From positions 372,001-436,000 of the forward strand of contig NC_064682.1 of NCBI RefSeq assembly GCF_023278565.1: a DNA stretch of 64,000 nt, in the 5' to 3' direction. The DNA is from Colletotrichum lupini (taxonomy: Eukaryota > Ascomycota > Sordariomycetes > Glomerellales > Glomerellaceae). Shown here in pieces: positions 21,776-34,282 of the stretch. Numbering within the stretch: position 1 is the first letter of the stretch; each line of letters starts with the position of its first letter. The notes below the pieces were generated by a model. That model searched no databases, was not told the DNA's origin, and was given only the letters and a program-made list of their open reading frames with translations. A program made the position numbers and the translations under genes.

Positions 21776-24700
21776 GGGTGGTGATGTAGATAGAATAGGA
21801 GGGGCGGGTAGATTTCCTTGATGTTTTGTCCTGGATTGAGATGTTTCCTAGATTCTAGCTCGCTTCTATATCGAGATTCTGATACGTGCTGGTTTTGGAC
21901 CTTTTGCTGGAGAGTGAATACGACGCCGGTGATGTGTATTCACCTCGACGAGGCAGGATACTTGAATACCTTTCTCTTCGTTCCTGTCACCAAGCGCTTC
22001 GGGTAAGTTGGTCGAGGGGTTCATGGGGGAAGACCCGAGTGTGGATCTCAGTCCCTTCGACCACCGGATCTGACGCATGGTTTTTGTTCGATTCCACATC
22101 GAGGAATGACTTTTCGTGAACTTTCTAGAAATTGTTATAAGGCTGTTGAAGTGAAGAGACAGATAATGGGCATCACGCACCACTTGACCAGATTAAATTA
22201 GCCAGTACATCTGCTCTTCATGACGAGGGCAGTGTGTTTCTTTTTATTATATTCAATGCTCGATTTCGTATACGAAATTCGTGATGCCAGCCTAGCCAGG
22301 ACAGGCGATCTTTCTCTTGTTCGTCTTCGTCTTGTTCTTATGGCCACTCAGCGGCGACGACGACCGCGGCTTGAGAAACATACAAACGTGAATGTCACTT
22401 GACCCAGAGAAGCTCTAACGATCTAAGATTCTGCTCGTTCACCATGGACACCTGACTTCCCGGGTTGACATCTACCAACAGAGCAGGTTCTCAAGGTGGC
22501 CATATTTCGCCTCAATGGGACTCTCGCGATGGTGATATATCGGAAGGGCGTGAGTGACAGCATGTTAATTGGTCCCTTCAATCCAAACGTCGGCGTTTTC
22601 TTCCCGTTGAGCCGCCTCTTGGGATCGATTTGGTGGTGATGAAGGATGAGATGGCAGCAAACTATCAGGTTGATATCCCGATCACAGCAAAACCCTCGAC
22701 AGGCGATGTGCCACGACAATTGCCACACTACTGCGAAGGATTCACGTAGATTCAACGTCGAGTTGGCATTTGCAAGAACACAATATACTGACATCTCATT
22801 GACCTGGTGGACTTTCGGCCTCAATCTACTTCCGCAAATAAACCTCCGCCTCAACCATCTCAAAAATAAGATCCTTCACCGAGGAGATGCAAAATTCAAA
22901 ACCAAATCATCAAAATTCCAAATCCCATGAATCTCCATCCCAAGATCCAAATCTAGACCCAGTCAACCCACGGTTGACGTCGTGTGTCGTCGCGTTGGTC
23001 ATGCTCACCCGAAAAAATGGTCCCACAAAGCTCGCACCTCGGACATTTCGCAATAGCGAGATCTGCGAGGTCACGACTCAGCGCATACTGCGTAACGACG
23101 TAAACGTGCCAAACGCACCAAGGCAGCTGCGGTAGAGTGGAATCATGCCAAGATTGGGGTAACGGTGCCTTCAGCAAGCACGTCTTTACTGCGTATCATG
23201 AGTTTACACTGCCGGTTTGGGGCTTCTTGCGCCAAAGCCAAAGGTAGGAGACGTGAACTGGGTGCTGGTACTTGTTTTCGTGCTGAGAATACCTACTCTA
23301 TCGAACCATACTCGACCTCGAAACTCTCTGCGCTCGTCAATGAGAAAAGCAAGATTGGTCTTCGTCCACGGCATGCATAGTTCTAGAACATTTACACGCA
23401 GTCACACTCGTCCAAATCAAGGGTACCATAATGCTCACAGCCACGACCCACGATCTATCCCCACCGCCCTCTTCCCTGAACACGCATCACGCCCTACGCG
23501 ACCCGGTCCGCGGAGAAGGTTTCCCCAGGTCCCAGGTCATGGGCCCCTCCGCTAGCCCTGTGGGATCATCGGGAGGGATCGTGGAACCACGACATTTCTT
23601 TGGGCATTGGATTCTCACTGCGGTTCCGCGTTTGTGCGTTTCCTGTTTCTTACAAAGTCATCCCGGGAAATCTCGCGAGGTATTAGGTAATTGCTCCCAG
23701 CGCGTCAGCTGGCGGCGCAAAGCTGCACTGATGTGGCGGCGGGATGCGGGAGAGCGCAGCGGGATTATTTTCTTGGCGTTGTGGCCGGGCTGGGGATAGG
23801 CGCCGTTGGGGTTCGTTGGTTAATGGTCATGGGATAGCTTAAGGCACGAGGAATATCGGATTCAAAGTCTTGATCAAGTCATAGAGGCTCATCCATCGCA
23901 CAGGAATTCAGCACCTGGGATGAGTCCCGATGGAGACTTTCATCCCGTCGGCTCGGGGAGAGTTGGAACTGGGAACTGGAAACTGGGCACCCTCGCGGTG
24001 ATCTTTTTCCAGCCACAGTATCCGTATTTGTTTGTTGTCCAAGAAAAATCAATTTGCTTCCGAATCGAGTCAGCAGGAAAACCCAGTGCTCCTTTCTCGT
24101 CATATTTGCTATAGTCTACCCACAAATGGGCGTCCACTAAGGCTTCGAACGATATTCAGCGAAACTAGCAGGACGGTGATTCCCATGAAATGTGACGCAA
24201 ATGCCTAGCTGTACCCGTACGGACGAAATACAAACAGATCTAATTACAAGCCACTCAAAACGGGAGTGGCGGTGCGACATTGTTGTCTCTCGTCTCTGAA
24301 AACCATGTTTCTCGCCTGTTGAACTCTTGACTCTTGACTCTTGACTCTTAACTCTGGTGAGTGTGAGGCGTCGGCCACTCGGTACACCTCACCCTCCATG
24401 TTCCACCGTCCCTTTCCTCACCATCTGTCAAGACTCAATTCCAGGCACAGAATCGATAGCTGGGGACGCCACTGTAATCGACTGAGAGGAAAAAAGAGAA
24501 ACCAGTGTCTAGCATCCCATGTACCCTGCTCCAACACACGCCACAGCTGGTTTTCGCCTGCAGAATTAGGCTTTGACAGGCGAGGGAGGCAGCGTTGCTA
24601 ATTGAGTTAGTGCCAGGAACCACCTACGCCACCAAAGAGGTTTGATGTTTCTGGCTCCTCTGGAACTCGGACGCTTGGCCGCCGCGCGCCGCGCTCGTGA

Positions 24701-25035
24701 CAACTTTGACAGAAGAGAGTGCGCGTCTGCAACATCTCAGACCTTGGAGACTCCGAGGGCGGTTCTCGATCCATCTTGCAGCTTGCATGCTGCCACCGGC
24801 TGTTACCGGCAGGGCAGAGAGGTCAGTGCCATTACGCAGTGACGAGTAGCACGTGAATGAGGCCTTTGAAGTCGGCGGCTCTCACCGAATCTACGCAACA
24901 AGTCTGTCGCCGCTTCATCCACAGTGGGTTCCTTCATCAATGAGTGTCCACGATGTAACGACTCAGTGTCGCTATGGCGATCCAAAAGTGACGCAACTGC
25001 AAAGTAAATGCCAAAAACAACCCCAAGGTCCAGAC
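21776..25035. other. Gene-free stretch of about 3.3 kb
   Basis: No supported gene on either strand. ORFs such as minus 22423-22863 (146 codons) show no domain or splice continuity. A short ACTCTTG tandem is present at 24323-24357. The right end adjoins a decayed MFS fragment. Confidence 0.55.
24323..24357 (+). repeat. ACTCTTG 7-bp tandem repeat, five units
   Basis: Three perfect units (24323-24343) are followed by two single-base variants to 24357. Confidence 0.85.
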
Positions 25036-25362
25036 TTACTCTCCGCGGATTAGCATTTGCAACCCTGTAATCCAGTCGGCAGCTCTGACGAGCCACGCGA
25101 AAGCGGCCGCTGACGATTCCGCCCTCGTCGGCGTGGTCCATGGTCCTCTGGTCAGGGGTGACCCCCGGCCGTCCTGGGAAATGGATCCCGTTGCCGACGT
25201 TGTGGCCCATTGAACGGGTGCGCGCCGCGGAGATGCAAGATTCAACGACATGTGGAACTCCGACCCGAATGTCAGGCCACCGGCAGTGAGCCATGTTACG
25301 GGACGCCCGGTTTTTCTGTGGAGGCCAGCGGCCATGAGCGGTCCGCACACATCGTCGACCAT
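25036..25362 (-). pseudogene. Decayed fragment of an MFS (DHA2-like) multidrug transporter
   Basis: One minus-strand frame of 108 codons reads like the middle of a 14-helix drug:H+ antiporter. It has GPLMAAGLHRKTGRPVTWL followed by TAGGLTFGS, resembling the loop GLLxxRTGRYKxLI-xxGLxxxTLGxGL. It ends TPTRAESSAAAFAWLVRA, resembling the MPxxDxATATAxxxFxRxLG segment. A GTAAGT donor-like site lies at its end (reading down from 25039), but the frame beyond soon hits stops. Upstream an in-frame TGA lies ten codons before the first Met. Nothing resembling the first ten helices is found nearby. I infer a relic; it could also be chance similarity. It overlaps the promoter side of the flavohemoglobin gene. 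Confidence 0.38.
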
Positions 25363-25637
25363 TGAGAAGCCTGATATTTGTCAATTGTAAACGTCGTCCC
25401 GTGGAAATGGTGCACCTTTGTCCTAGGAAATAAATACTGCCCGAGTCTCCCGCTTCTGAAACGGAAGAGAGAAGAGAGGAAGTATCACTACCTATCCAGA
25501 CATCAGACTTCAGACTTTCGTCACACAGACAATAAGAAATTTCAGACTTCAGACTGCTGAGCACTGGCTGCAGCACATCATCATCATCATCGTCACCGTC
25601 AGCCTCAACATCACCTCCGACTTACCACCCTTGGTAG

Positions 25638-27005
25638 ATGTTCTCCCTCTTCAAGACCATTCGTCTTTTGCCAACTTTGGCTCGCCCCACAAACAACCTT
25701 GCCCGAGCATTCTCCATCTCATCCGCCAGAATGGGCCTCACGCAAGACCAAATCAACATCGTCAAGTCGACGGCGCCCGTGCTCAAGGTGCACGGCGAGA
25801 CCATCACGACCCTCTTCTACAAGGACATGATTGACACTCATCCCGAACTCAAGAACATCTTCAGTCTTCGCAACCAGGCCTCCGGTGAGCAGCCCCGGGC
25901 ACTCGCCCAGTCTGTTCTCGCCTATGCCACGTATATCGACGATTTGCCCAAGCTCAAATCCGCCGTTGAGCGCATCGCTCATAAGCATGCGTCGCTGTAC
26001 ATTCGCCCCGAGCACTACGACATTGTCGGCCACCACCTTATGAAGGCGATTGGGGAAGTCTTGGGCGACGCACTTACACCCGAGATCGCCGAGGCTTGGA
26101 CACTAGCATACGGGCAGCTTGCGCAGGTTTTCATCCGCCGCGAGAAGGAGATGTACCAGGAAGCAGGCACCTGGACAAATTGGCGCAAGTTCAAGATCAT
26201 CCGCCGCATCGACGAGTCCGACTCCGTCACCAGCTTCTACCTCGCACCCTCAGACGGCAAGCTCCCCCTGCCCAAGTATCTACCCGGCCAGTACATCTCC
26301 GTGCAGGTCCCAGTACCGCAACTCGGCGGCATCACTCAGCCCAGACAATACAGTCTCAGCGACGCGGCGACACAAGGAGAGTACTACCGCATCAGTGTCA
26401 AGCGTGAGGCGACAGTGGTGGACGCGCCGGAAGATGACCTGAAGAAGGGCCTGGTTCCCGGCCTCATCTCCAACCTGTTGCACGACGGCTACCAGGTTGG
26501 CGACGAGATCGATGTGTCGCACCCGCAAGGAGACTTCTTCCTGGATGCGAAAGAATCCGAAAAGGCGGACGTTCCGTTGGTGCTTCTCTCGGCAGGTGTC
26601 GGTGCAACGCCGCTCATGTCGATCCTCAACACGGTGCTGAGCCCGGAGTCCAAGACGCCGAACCGGCCGATCAAGTGGGTGCACGCCGCACGCAACAGCA
26701 GCAACTTGGTATTTGCCAAGCACATCCGGAACCTGACGCGGGAGCGAGAGAACGTCAGCGCGCATATCTTCCTCAATGAGGTCAAGCCAGGAGACGAGAA
26801 GGGGCAGGAGTACGATTACGAGCAGCAACTCGACCTGAAGCAATTGCCGGAAGAAGAGCTCGGCCTCGCCGATAAGAGAACCGAGTACTACGTCTGCGGG
26901 CCGAGAGATTGGATGCTCAAGGTGAGACTTGTGTTGGAAGGTTTGGGCGTCGAGAGGGAGAGAGTGAAGCTGGAGCTATTCGCAACTGGTGACGTCGAGC
27001 AGTAG
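25638..27005 (+). CDS. Flavohemoglobin (nitric oxide dioxygenase) with mitochondrial-type leader
   Basis: A single exon of 455 aa. The globin domain lies at about 32-170, an FAD-binding ferredoxin-reductase domain at about 183-300, and an NAD-binding domain at about 310-450. Key haem-pocket residues are present with a constant offset of 32 from E. coli Hmp as I remember it: Tyr61 (B10), Gln85 (E7) and proximal His117 in IAHKHASLYI. RQYSLSD is the flavin-binding motif, GVGATP the nicotinamide-binding loop, and YYVCGPRDWM the C-terminal cysteine motif. It converts NO plus O2 to nitrate using NADH or NADPH, protecting against host-derived or self-made nitrosative stress. The first 31 residues are Arg/Ser-rich, lack acids and end in AFSISSAR, a probable mitochondrial presequence. 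A second ATG at 25731 (MGLTQDQI) matches the usual cytosolic start, so two products are possible. Confidence 0.93.
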   Translation: MFSLFKTIRLLPTLARPTNNLARAFSISSARMGLTQDQINIVKSTAPVLKVHGETITTLFYKDMIDTHPELKNIFSLRNQASGEQPRALAQSVLAYATYIDDLPKLKSAVERIAHKHASLYIRPEHYDIVGHHLMKAIGEVLGDALTPEIAEAWTLAYGQLAQVFIRREKEMYQEAGTWTNWRKFKIIRRIDESDSVTSFYLAPSDGKLPLPKYLPGQYISVQVPVPQLGGITQPRQYSLSDAATQGEYYRISVKREATVVDAPEDDLKKGLVPGLISNLLHDGYQVGDEIDVSHPQGDFFLDAKESEKADVPLVLLSAGVGATPLMSILNTVLSPESKTPNRPIKWVHAARNSSNLVFAKHIRNLTRERENVSAHIFLNEVKPGDEKGQEYDYEQQLDLKQLPEEELGLADKRTEYYVCGPRDWMLKVRLVLEGLGVERERVKLELFATGDVEQ

Positions 27006-28516
27006 TCAGTCAACAGCAGTGATTTGAGTATCAGATTAGACAGGGCTGAGAGAGAGGGAGAAAAGGAAGAAAGAAAGAAGGAAAGAAAAAGATTTGGCTG
27101 GGATCTTGCGAAGGGATGATTGGGCGGGGCGACAAGTTTTGGTATCGAACTGAAAGAGGTTCTTTTCCTCGCGCGCACCTTGCTTGAATTGTAATTGTAT
27201 TGATAGATAGATACCTCTCTGAAATTTTCAAACAATTTTGTCATTGTGAACGACAAGTTGTGTGTCGAGAGTTCGTTACTTTTTTGCCTTGTGTCCTTTT
27301 TTCGTGACTTGGTCCTCCCTCGGCCGTGCGAGTCCAAGTTTTTCTTTTTCCCAGCTGCGCTGTTTCGAGGCGATGGGTTTTGCGAAAATTTTCTGACGTG
27401 TAGAATTTGACACGATCTTGCGCACAGGCTGAAAAATGAGGCTTCTAGACGCCGAGTCGAATCTTGGGATGTAGCAAGTTGATGAGATTCAGAAGATGAA
27501 GTTGATATTGACATCGAACAACGATCGTTGTTGATAATACGCCCTCTATCGGCTAGGCACTGCATCGAATCGGGACGGTCCGCTGGTGAACCAGAGTTTG
27601 AGGTTCTGAGCTTGGGCGTTACGGTGTAGCAGCCAAGCGACTCGTTCGTGCCATTGCTATAATGCATCAAGTAAGCAGCCCGCCGTTGGGATGAAGCCTT
27701 CGTCCATGGTCCATAGGTTAAGGCGGAAGGGTGTGCGGACGAGGCTCGCGGCGTTCACGAAGGGAAGACTGGACGAAACCAGAAAAAATGGGTTGGGTGA
27801 CACAGAGAAAAGTCGTATTCCCGGTATACTTTGCTTTTTCTCAGCACAGAAAAGTGACGAGTAACTTGGCTCTGGCGCCCAAGTTGTGCATCGTGACGAT
27901 GGATGCCAGGACCAGGCCTCGAGACACGGCTTGCAGGCGGGATGGCTCCCCGAGCGGGAGCTTGCGCGGGAGCGGGTGCGATCCGGGAGGGCAGCTAATG
28001 GAATTGGGACCAGCAGGGAGGCGGAATCATGGCTTTGGGTCCGTCGATCTGCGATGCAGCGACCCAACGATCCAGCAGCTACCCATGGAGCATCGGATCG
28101 ACATGGATAGTCAGGAGGAGGCCAGCTGCATATTCCCCGTTCATCAGGGTCCGCCTTGATGGGATTTCGGATCCAATGTGAGATGCGATGAACGTCGGCG
28201 CAGGGGTGGGAGGGGTGTAGAAGAAGATATACCCAGAAAGATAGGCTGAAAAGCCAGTCTACTTGACGGTAGACCTGAAGGGAGCAGGAGCCGAGGCGGC
28301 TGGCGATAGATCCGGATCAAGGGTCATGCTAGTATGGTAGAATATGTCTCCAATGTCTGAGTCTTGAGGGACCTAAGATGGAGCTGATGGAGCTGATGAA
28401 CGAGACGGGAGAGGTGGGCGAGGTGGGCGAGATTCAGATGATGGATGTGAGGTCAGAGTAAAGAATTTGCGGCCAATAGATGGAGAGGCGTCGAGACCTG
28501 TGAGGATTGTCCGTAC

Positions 28517-28530
28517 CTTACCGCGGTAAG
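28517..28530. repeat. Perfect 14-bp palindrome CTTACCGCGGTAAG
   Basis: The sequence equals its own reverse complement over 14 bp. Its half-site CTTACC resembles the TTACCT motifs upstream of trehalose synthase. It could be a dimeric regulator site; function unknown. Confidence 0.75.
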
Positions 28531-30381
28531 TGACTTACATCTCGAGGCAAGACCTCACTGGATCGGCCCAGGGGTTCAGTTCGGCCGTGATTGGTGAGAC
28601 CACGTGCCCGGGGAGTCGGGGCTCCGGTGCCGAGCGCTAAGAATAAAACAGGCAAAACCAGTGGCCCAGGTACGGCCAGGTCACGTTATTCTGGGAATGG
28701 GAGGCAAGAGGTACGCGGCTGTACAGAAGTAAGGTACCTGCTTGCCTTAACTTCGAGGTAGAATACCTTAGAGCCTGAGGAGGAAGTTGCGAGGGCAGTG
28801 GAGGAGTACTGAGGTGGGAGACGGAAGCTGCACCTGCCGCCCTCGGCCTCCGGGCAAGTCCCCGCCTGCCGTCGCCGTCCCCGGATCCGTCGGCCGGAAA
28901 CAGGTACGTACTTTGTGCTGCCATCCGGGTCGGGTGTGCCTTCCTCCCATCTTGCGTGCTGTCTCCCTCCCGCTCAACGCTGCCACCTCAATCATTTCCA
29001 CTTCTCACCAACACCAAGCCCCAATTCCAACACCAACATCCTCCCGCCCACTTGTCGACGAGACTGCCGTTTTTCCCTTTGGAATGTTCAACTCACACTA
29101 GAGATTCCGTACGATACGTGGCTGAGCGCGTGCAGTCGTACCCTTGGGCGCCGCTTCTCCATCTCTTTCGCCCATTCTTGCTTCCCTGCGTCAGGACAGG
29201 GGGCCCGCCGACATGACAGGGGCTCAATTCCCATCCATCTGGCACCACTAATCTTTTCCTTTCTCAATCATCTTTCTTCTTTCTCTTCCCCTTCCTCTCT
29301 TTGCCATTCACTCGGCTCCATCGCCCGTCCCGACGATCAGATTTATCGCCTCCCACCTCTTATTCTCCTAGTCAATCGCCTGCGCTAAATCTCTCATGGT
29401 ATGGCCTCGACCACGGTCATATTCGACTGCTCACTGCTCACATCGACCCAGGCATCTCGCTCGATGGATCGATGGATCTCCGGAACTGTCCCGGCATTGC
29501 CAGGCCCCCATGTCCAATGATCTCACTCACATTGATCATTTTTTCACCCATCGTCGTCATTCCAGGGGCCTCGGGAAGAAATCATCGAGTGGAATCCTGA
29601 CGGGCCTAAGGGCCAGAGTTCTGGAAGAGTCAGCTGCATTCCGTCGTGATGCCCACTCTCGCCCTGTCCTGCCACCCAAGATCCTGCGACCAGCCGAAAC
29701 CCATCGCCCTCTCAGGGGACACGAATCACAAGGATGGCCACTGTGGAATGCCGGTACTCAAACTCTATCCGCGCATCTTGGTCACACCTCTTCAGTCCCC
29801 CCCCCCAATCACGGGACACCTGGAAGCTGCGAGCTGTTCGTATACTTGGTAGAACTACCTGAAGCTGGGGCTGCCTGGAGCTCAACATTATTCGTGTACC
29901 GCATGGGGTCTCTCCAATGACCAGTCTCCAACCGACCCTCCGCCTGTTCTAGAGTTTATGGACCAACGGCTTCCGTGGTCGAGAACCGCTGCTGCCCGGA
30001 TGTCGCCCCTCGGCGATGGAATAGTGTGCCTCGCGGAACTTGAATTTGGGCTCTGGATTGGCAGACTATCTAGCACCCCACGCTGCGTGAGGGTCCTTCA
30101 GCGCGCCTCTCTCCATTATTCCAACGCGTCCAGCCGGCCCCAAAGCCGCCCAAGAACCTCTTTTGGGTCCCTCCCCCGTCAATATTGCACCTCGGTGCCA
30201 ATATCGTTCACCTGATGTCGCAGTGCACTGGCCTAGAGTTCTCGTCTCTGCCGAGAAGCTGAAGAAATTTTCCGCGGGAGCGCGCATCCCGCCATGTAAG
30301 GACCCGACAGACGACAAGCCAAGTCCGAAAGGGAGGGCAGCTGTCATAATGCACCAAACCGCAAAATCAAAGCAACCCCGT

Positions 30382-30401
30382 CATGCCATGCCATGCCATG
30401 C
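30382..30401 (+). repeat. CATGC 5-bp tandem repeat, four perfect copies
   Basis: Four uninterrupted CATGC units. Confidence 0.9.
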
Positions 30402-33400
30402 TACCGGTTCTGACGGATGGCCGAGGCGCTGCGATAATGCCTAGTGTGGTGGAAGATGGGACTCGAGCTGAGCTGTCAACATACCTACGCGAGTCGTGGT
30501 TCAACAGCACGGGCAGTTGCATGATCTGATGCCTCATTCCGTGGAACGGCCCGCATTCGCGCACCTGGCACTGCGACCGCCGACTATTATGCTAAGCTGC
30601 TGGCTGCATCGTGCCGGCACTGCTCATGGCACTGTCTGGACCACCTGGAACACCAGTTCATCCGACCCAATTTTTGTCATTTCGTTTCGGCCGCAGTCGC
30701 CTGAACAATCGCAATCCGCACCAACTAAAACAAAGAATCTTATTCTTTGAAGCAGGAACATCAAACAACAATCGCATTGACAAGACGGTGGAAGGCGTCA
30801 TACTCTGATCGGCTTCCAAACCAGCCTCGACGTTACCCGTAACCCGGGGCTACGCGGTGCCCAATCACAACATCCCACTCTGTCCTGTCTCACAGACTGG
30901 TGTGGTGACGCCGCTGACTGACTTCTTGGTGATCCCCCAGAGTCCCAGAGTGGTCATGGAGACTGGGCTGCCACGAGTCGAAGGCTGGGCGACGCGGCCT
31001 CTTCCGCCTTTCACACCTTGTGCAACGCACCTCGGTTTCTCGTACCTTTTTTCGTGTCTCGTTGTGTCCCTCAAAAGCCTCCCTTGACACAAAAAGAGAT
31101 TCCAGTTTTGTCTCTAGCCAGGGCAGACACGGGCACCTTTGGCCCGGGAATTCTCGACTGTATCAATCGTCCGTCGTATTATCCTCCTCTACTCCGTACT
31201 CCGTAGGATACTCCGCACGGGATCCCGCCGTTCCTATCGAATGGCAAGGGTCTGACAACCCAAACAACAACTCTTAGCTGTGCCAGATCACTAGCTTTCG
31301 CAGTACAGTCATCTTTCTCTCATGGCAAGCTTGAAAAAGCATCTCAATTCAAGTGCTGGGTGGGCACTACACTGTTTTATTAAAACTGTATTCTTGTACT
31401 TGTGACTCAGAAAGAATTAACTTTCTTCGATAACAAGGTACTTAGATCACTAGCTTTCCTTAAGCTATTTGCGCCATCACGTCGGGTCGCCCTCTGACGT
31501 CCGGATTTGACCATGGCACGGCGGATACCAGAAGCTTGCAAGGGTCCGTCTTGAGGGGTAGTGTCGGTGATCCTTGCTAGCAATCAAGCCACCCACACTT
31601 TGGAGCTCCTCGATATCGCGCACTAAAACTGCATTCTCCCCAATCCGGCACGCAGCTCTAAGGGAATGCACGTTACTCACCGTCGACGGCGCGCCAGCCT
31701 AGGAACTCTCATGCTCTGCTCATCATCGACATCGTCTCCCGCTTGCCATCCAACCGCGCCCGCCAACTGCCCGCCTACAGCGCTTACTTGGCCTTCCCGC
31801 ACGACAAAGAGACGGCGCCTTCCTGCCACCTTCTCGGCCGTATCCTTACCGATCTAACCTGCTTAAACCCACAACGGGCCCTACTCAACGGCCTCTCGTC
31901 GCAAGGCTGTCTCCTAGTCCACAACAACTTCCCACCATAACTTCGTTAGTCGACTACGGCATTACTTTTTTTCCCCGATGAAGATGTTGTCACTGGGCCT
32001 CCCAATCTTCAACTTCGGCCCTGGTTGCCCCCGGCGCTGACTCCGAGCTTCACCGAGCGAGGCAAAAGGAGGCACAGAAGTCCAGCTGCAGGTGTGCTTC
32101 GCCCGGGTGGTGCGGGATGCCTCCCCTCTCGTTTTAGCTGGTCATCGTGCCTGAGGTCATCACGGCACGGCATCAGTGCCCCCCGCCCCTGGCAGTAACG
32201 CACTGTGACAATCGTGGGATTCCAGATTGCATCGATCACTTGGGGGCTCCCATCTCGTCTGGTACACTGCGGCGCAAACACGGGGTACCCTGGTCGAAAA
32301 TCCAGATTGCCGGGTTCGCAGCCACCAACAAATATTTGGTAACAAACAACCACGCAAGCCAGCCCAGCAAAGGAAGCAAACAACCCTCGAATCCTGACAA
32401 TTTCCACGCATAACGAGCAAACATGTCTACGAAACCGTTAGACAGTTTTATTTTGCGGCTTGATTTCTGGGTCTTGACTGAAATTGCTCCATCCATCGGC
32501 TAAGCAACATCGGCTTGGCTTCATCCCGCTTGCCCGGTGTCGTGTCGTCGTGTCAGGTCGTGTCGTCCATCCCATCCCCGAGCCCGCCGGCTCACCAAGT
32601 TGGTAATCGAACTGAATCTGGACTCTACTCGAGCCAAGACGGCTCTCTCCATTGGCTACGTTGCGAGAATCACGGCGACTACGGAGACTAGGAGACTAAT
32701 CCAAGCCGTCGTGGAGTCTACTTACGTGGTCGGCTGGGTCGTTGAAGAGCTTCCCGAAGCTGCTTGATAGCTCGATGGATCTTGGCCAGAAGGCTCGATG
32801 GGACGAGGCAGAGGCGGCGGGGAAGGCTTCGCCGTTGTCTCTGCCACCCTGTGACATCTGACATATGAGGCAAGCGATCCAACTCGAACCCGAGGCTAGG
32901 CGTCGAAAAGCTCGAATCGCGATCACAGGTTGCACAGCATCTGGTGCCTGCGCCGCGCTGCACCGTTTTCCTGAAGAAGATGGGTGCTAAATGTGACGTC
33001 CATCGACGACGCCGTCGAAGCAGGATCACCACTTGCCCCTAGGCCATTCCTTGGCACACAAACTCGGGGACCCGCCCTTTCAGCCACGTTCTGCATGCTC
33101 TTGCGGTCCCTGTCGACCATAGGAGACCACAGGAGACGATGGGAGACCAAGTGGTCCAAGGCCATGCCGCGCGGTGGTGGGGGAGCGGATTGGAGTGGTG
33201 AGTTACCTTGGTACCTAGGAACATCGGCTCGACTCGACTCGACGGTGGGTAAGAGACTCAGACAGACGCCACGCCTGGCGGATGGTGGCCCGTCATGGTG
33301 GGAAAAAAAAGCTCTTTATGTTTTCTCTCTCTGGAGAGAGCTTTCTTTGTCCTTTTTCCATGCCACATCTGTCCAAACCTTTTCTGAGTTCTGACACTTC

Positions 33401-34282
33401 GTTTTTGCATGTTTCATCGTCTCCACAGACAGGGACCCTGGTGGATCTTCCGGCCCCTTGCAAGTGATCCTGGGCTGGTTAGTGCAGCTCTGTGCAGTGT
33501 GCAGATTGAAGAGAGGAGAACTAGAGACTGGGGGACTGGAGACGTGTATCTCTCTCTGTCTCTCTGTCTTTCTGTCTGCGAGCTAGTGGAGCAGGTTTCT
33601 TCTTTCAGGCATCGTGCTCTCATACTGTCTAGTAATGAACATCGGATCGCTGAAGTCAGGCAAGGTCTGTACCGTGGTGCTGGGCCGCCGGGGAAGTGCC
33701 TATTGGTTGTCCAGGCGAGCAAGTGGTGCTGTTGTCTGCTCGATTCGAACGAACCAGACTGGATGGACTGACTGGATGGAGGAGACTTGAGTCTTGTCTG
33801 TAGTTGTTCTGTACACCCCCTTTCACTCCCTCCTCGTCGTCCTTTTTTTTCCTACGGACACCTACCAGGCAGGCTACCTTCCATGCCAGAGGTACGGATA
33901 CCTTTCCCATATCCCGGTCCGTAGTTCTGGAGAGGTTAGCCCAGATGCTATTTCTTTCCAGTCCGAGAGGACAAGGTCCAGCATCCTCGCCCATATTCGC
34001 CATGTTTTACTATCTCGCTCCAAGGCTAGCCGATGACTGTCCAATCAAGGTAGCCCGGCACATCCAGTGCTTTTTCGACCGAGCGGGCTATGGTTGCGGC
34101 GAGGAATGGATCAGCTCGGGTCGTATCGTAGTCGATGCTCTTCGGTACCTCGCCTGCTCGCTGGATCTCTCTCTTTTTGCCCTGCACCTCATCAACGGTA
34201 CTCTTGTCCCCGGTCGAGAGAAAAGCATTCATGTGTAGCTGTCTCATTGACTAGGGATCGGAGCAGCCCACTTCTTGGTCGA

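Larger units (their letters stand above)
27006..34282. other. Gene-free stretch of about 7.3 kb upstream of the Zn2Cys6 regulator
   Basis: No supported protein gene. ORFs of 80-145 codons are scattered on both strands without domains or consistent codon bias. Pyrimidine-rich leader-like segments occur at about 28950-29060, 29240-29370 and 33540-33580. A perfect 14-bp palindrome lies at 28517-28530. A CATGC x4 repeat lies at 30382-30401. The interval may hold a long 5' regulatory region or non-coding transcripts, but nothing in the sequence proves it. Confidence 0.5.

Noticed and set aside
24803..25576. 257-codon minus-strand ORF
   Set aside because: No recognisable domain. The MFS-like signal lies in a different frame of the same strand, so this long frame looks like a shadow.
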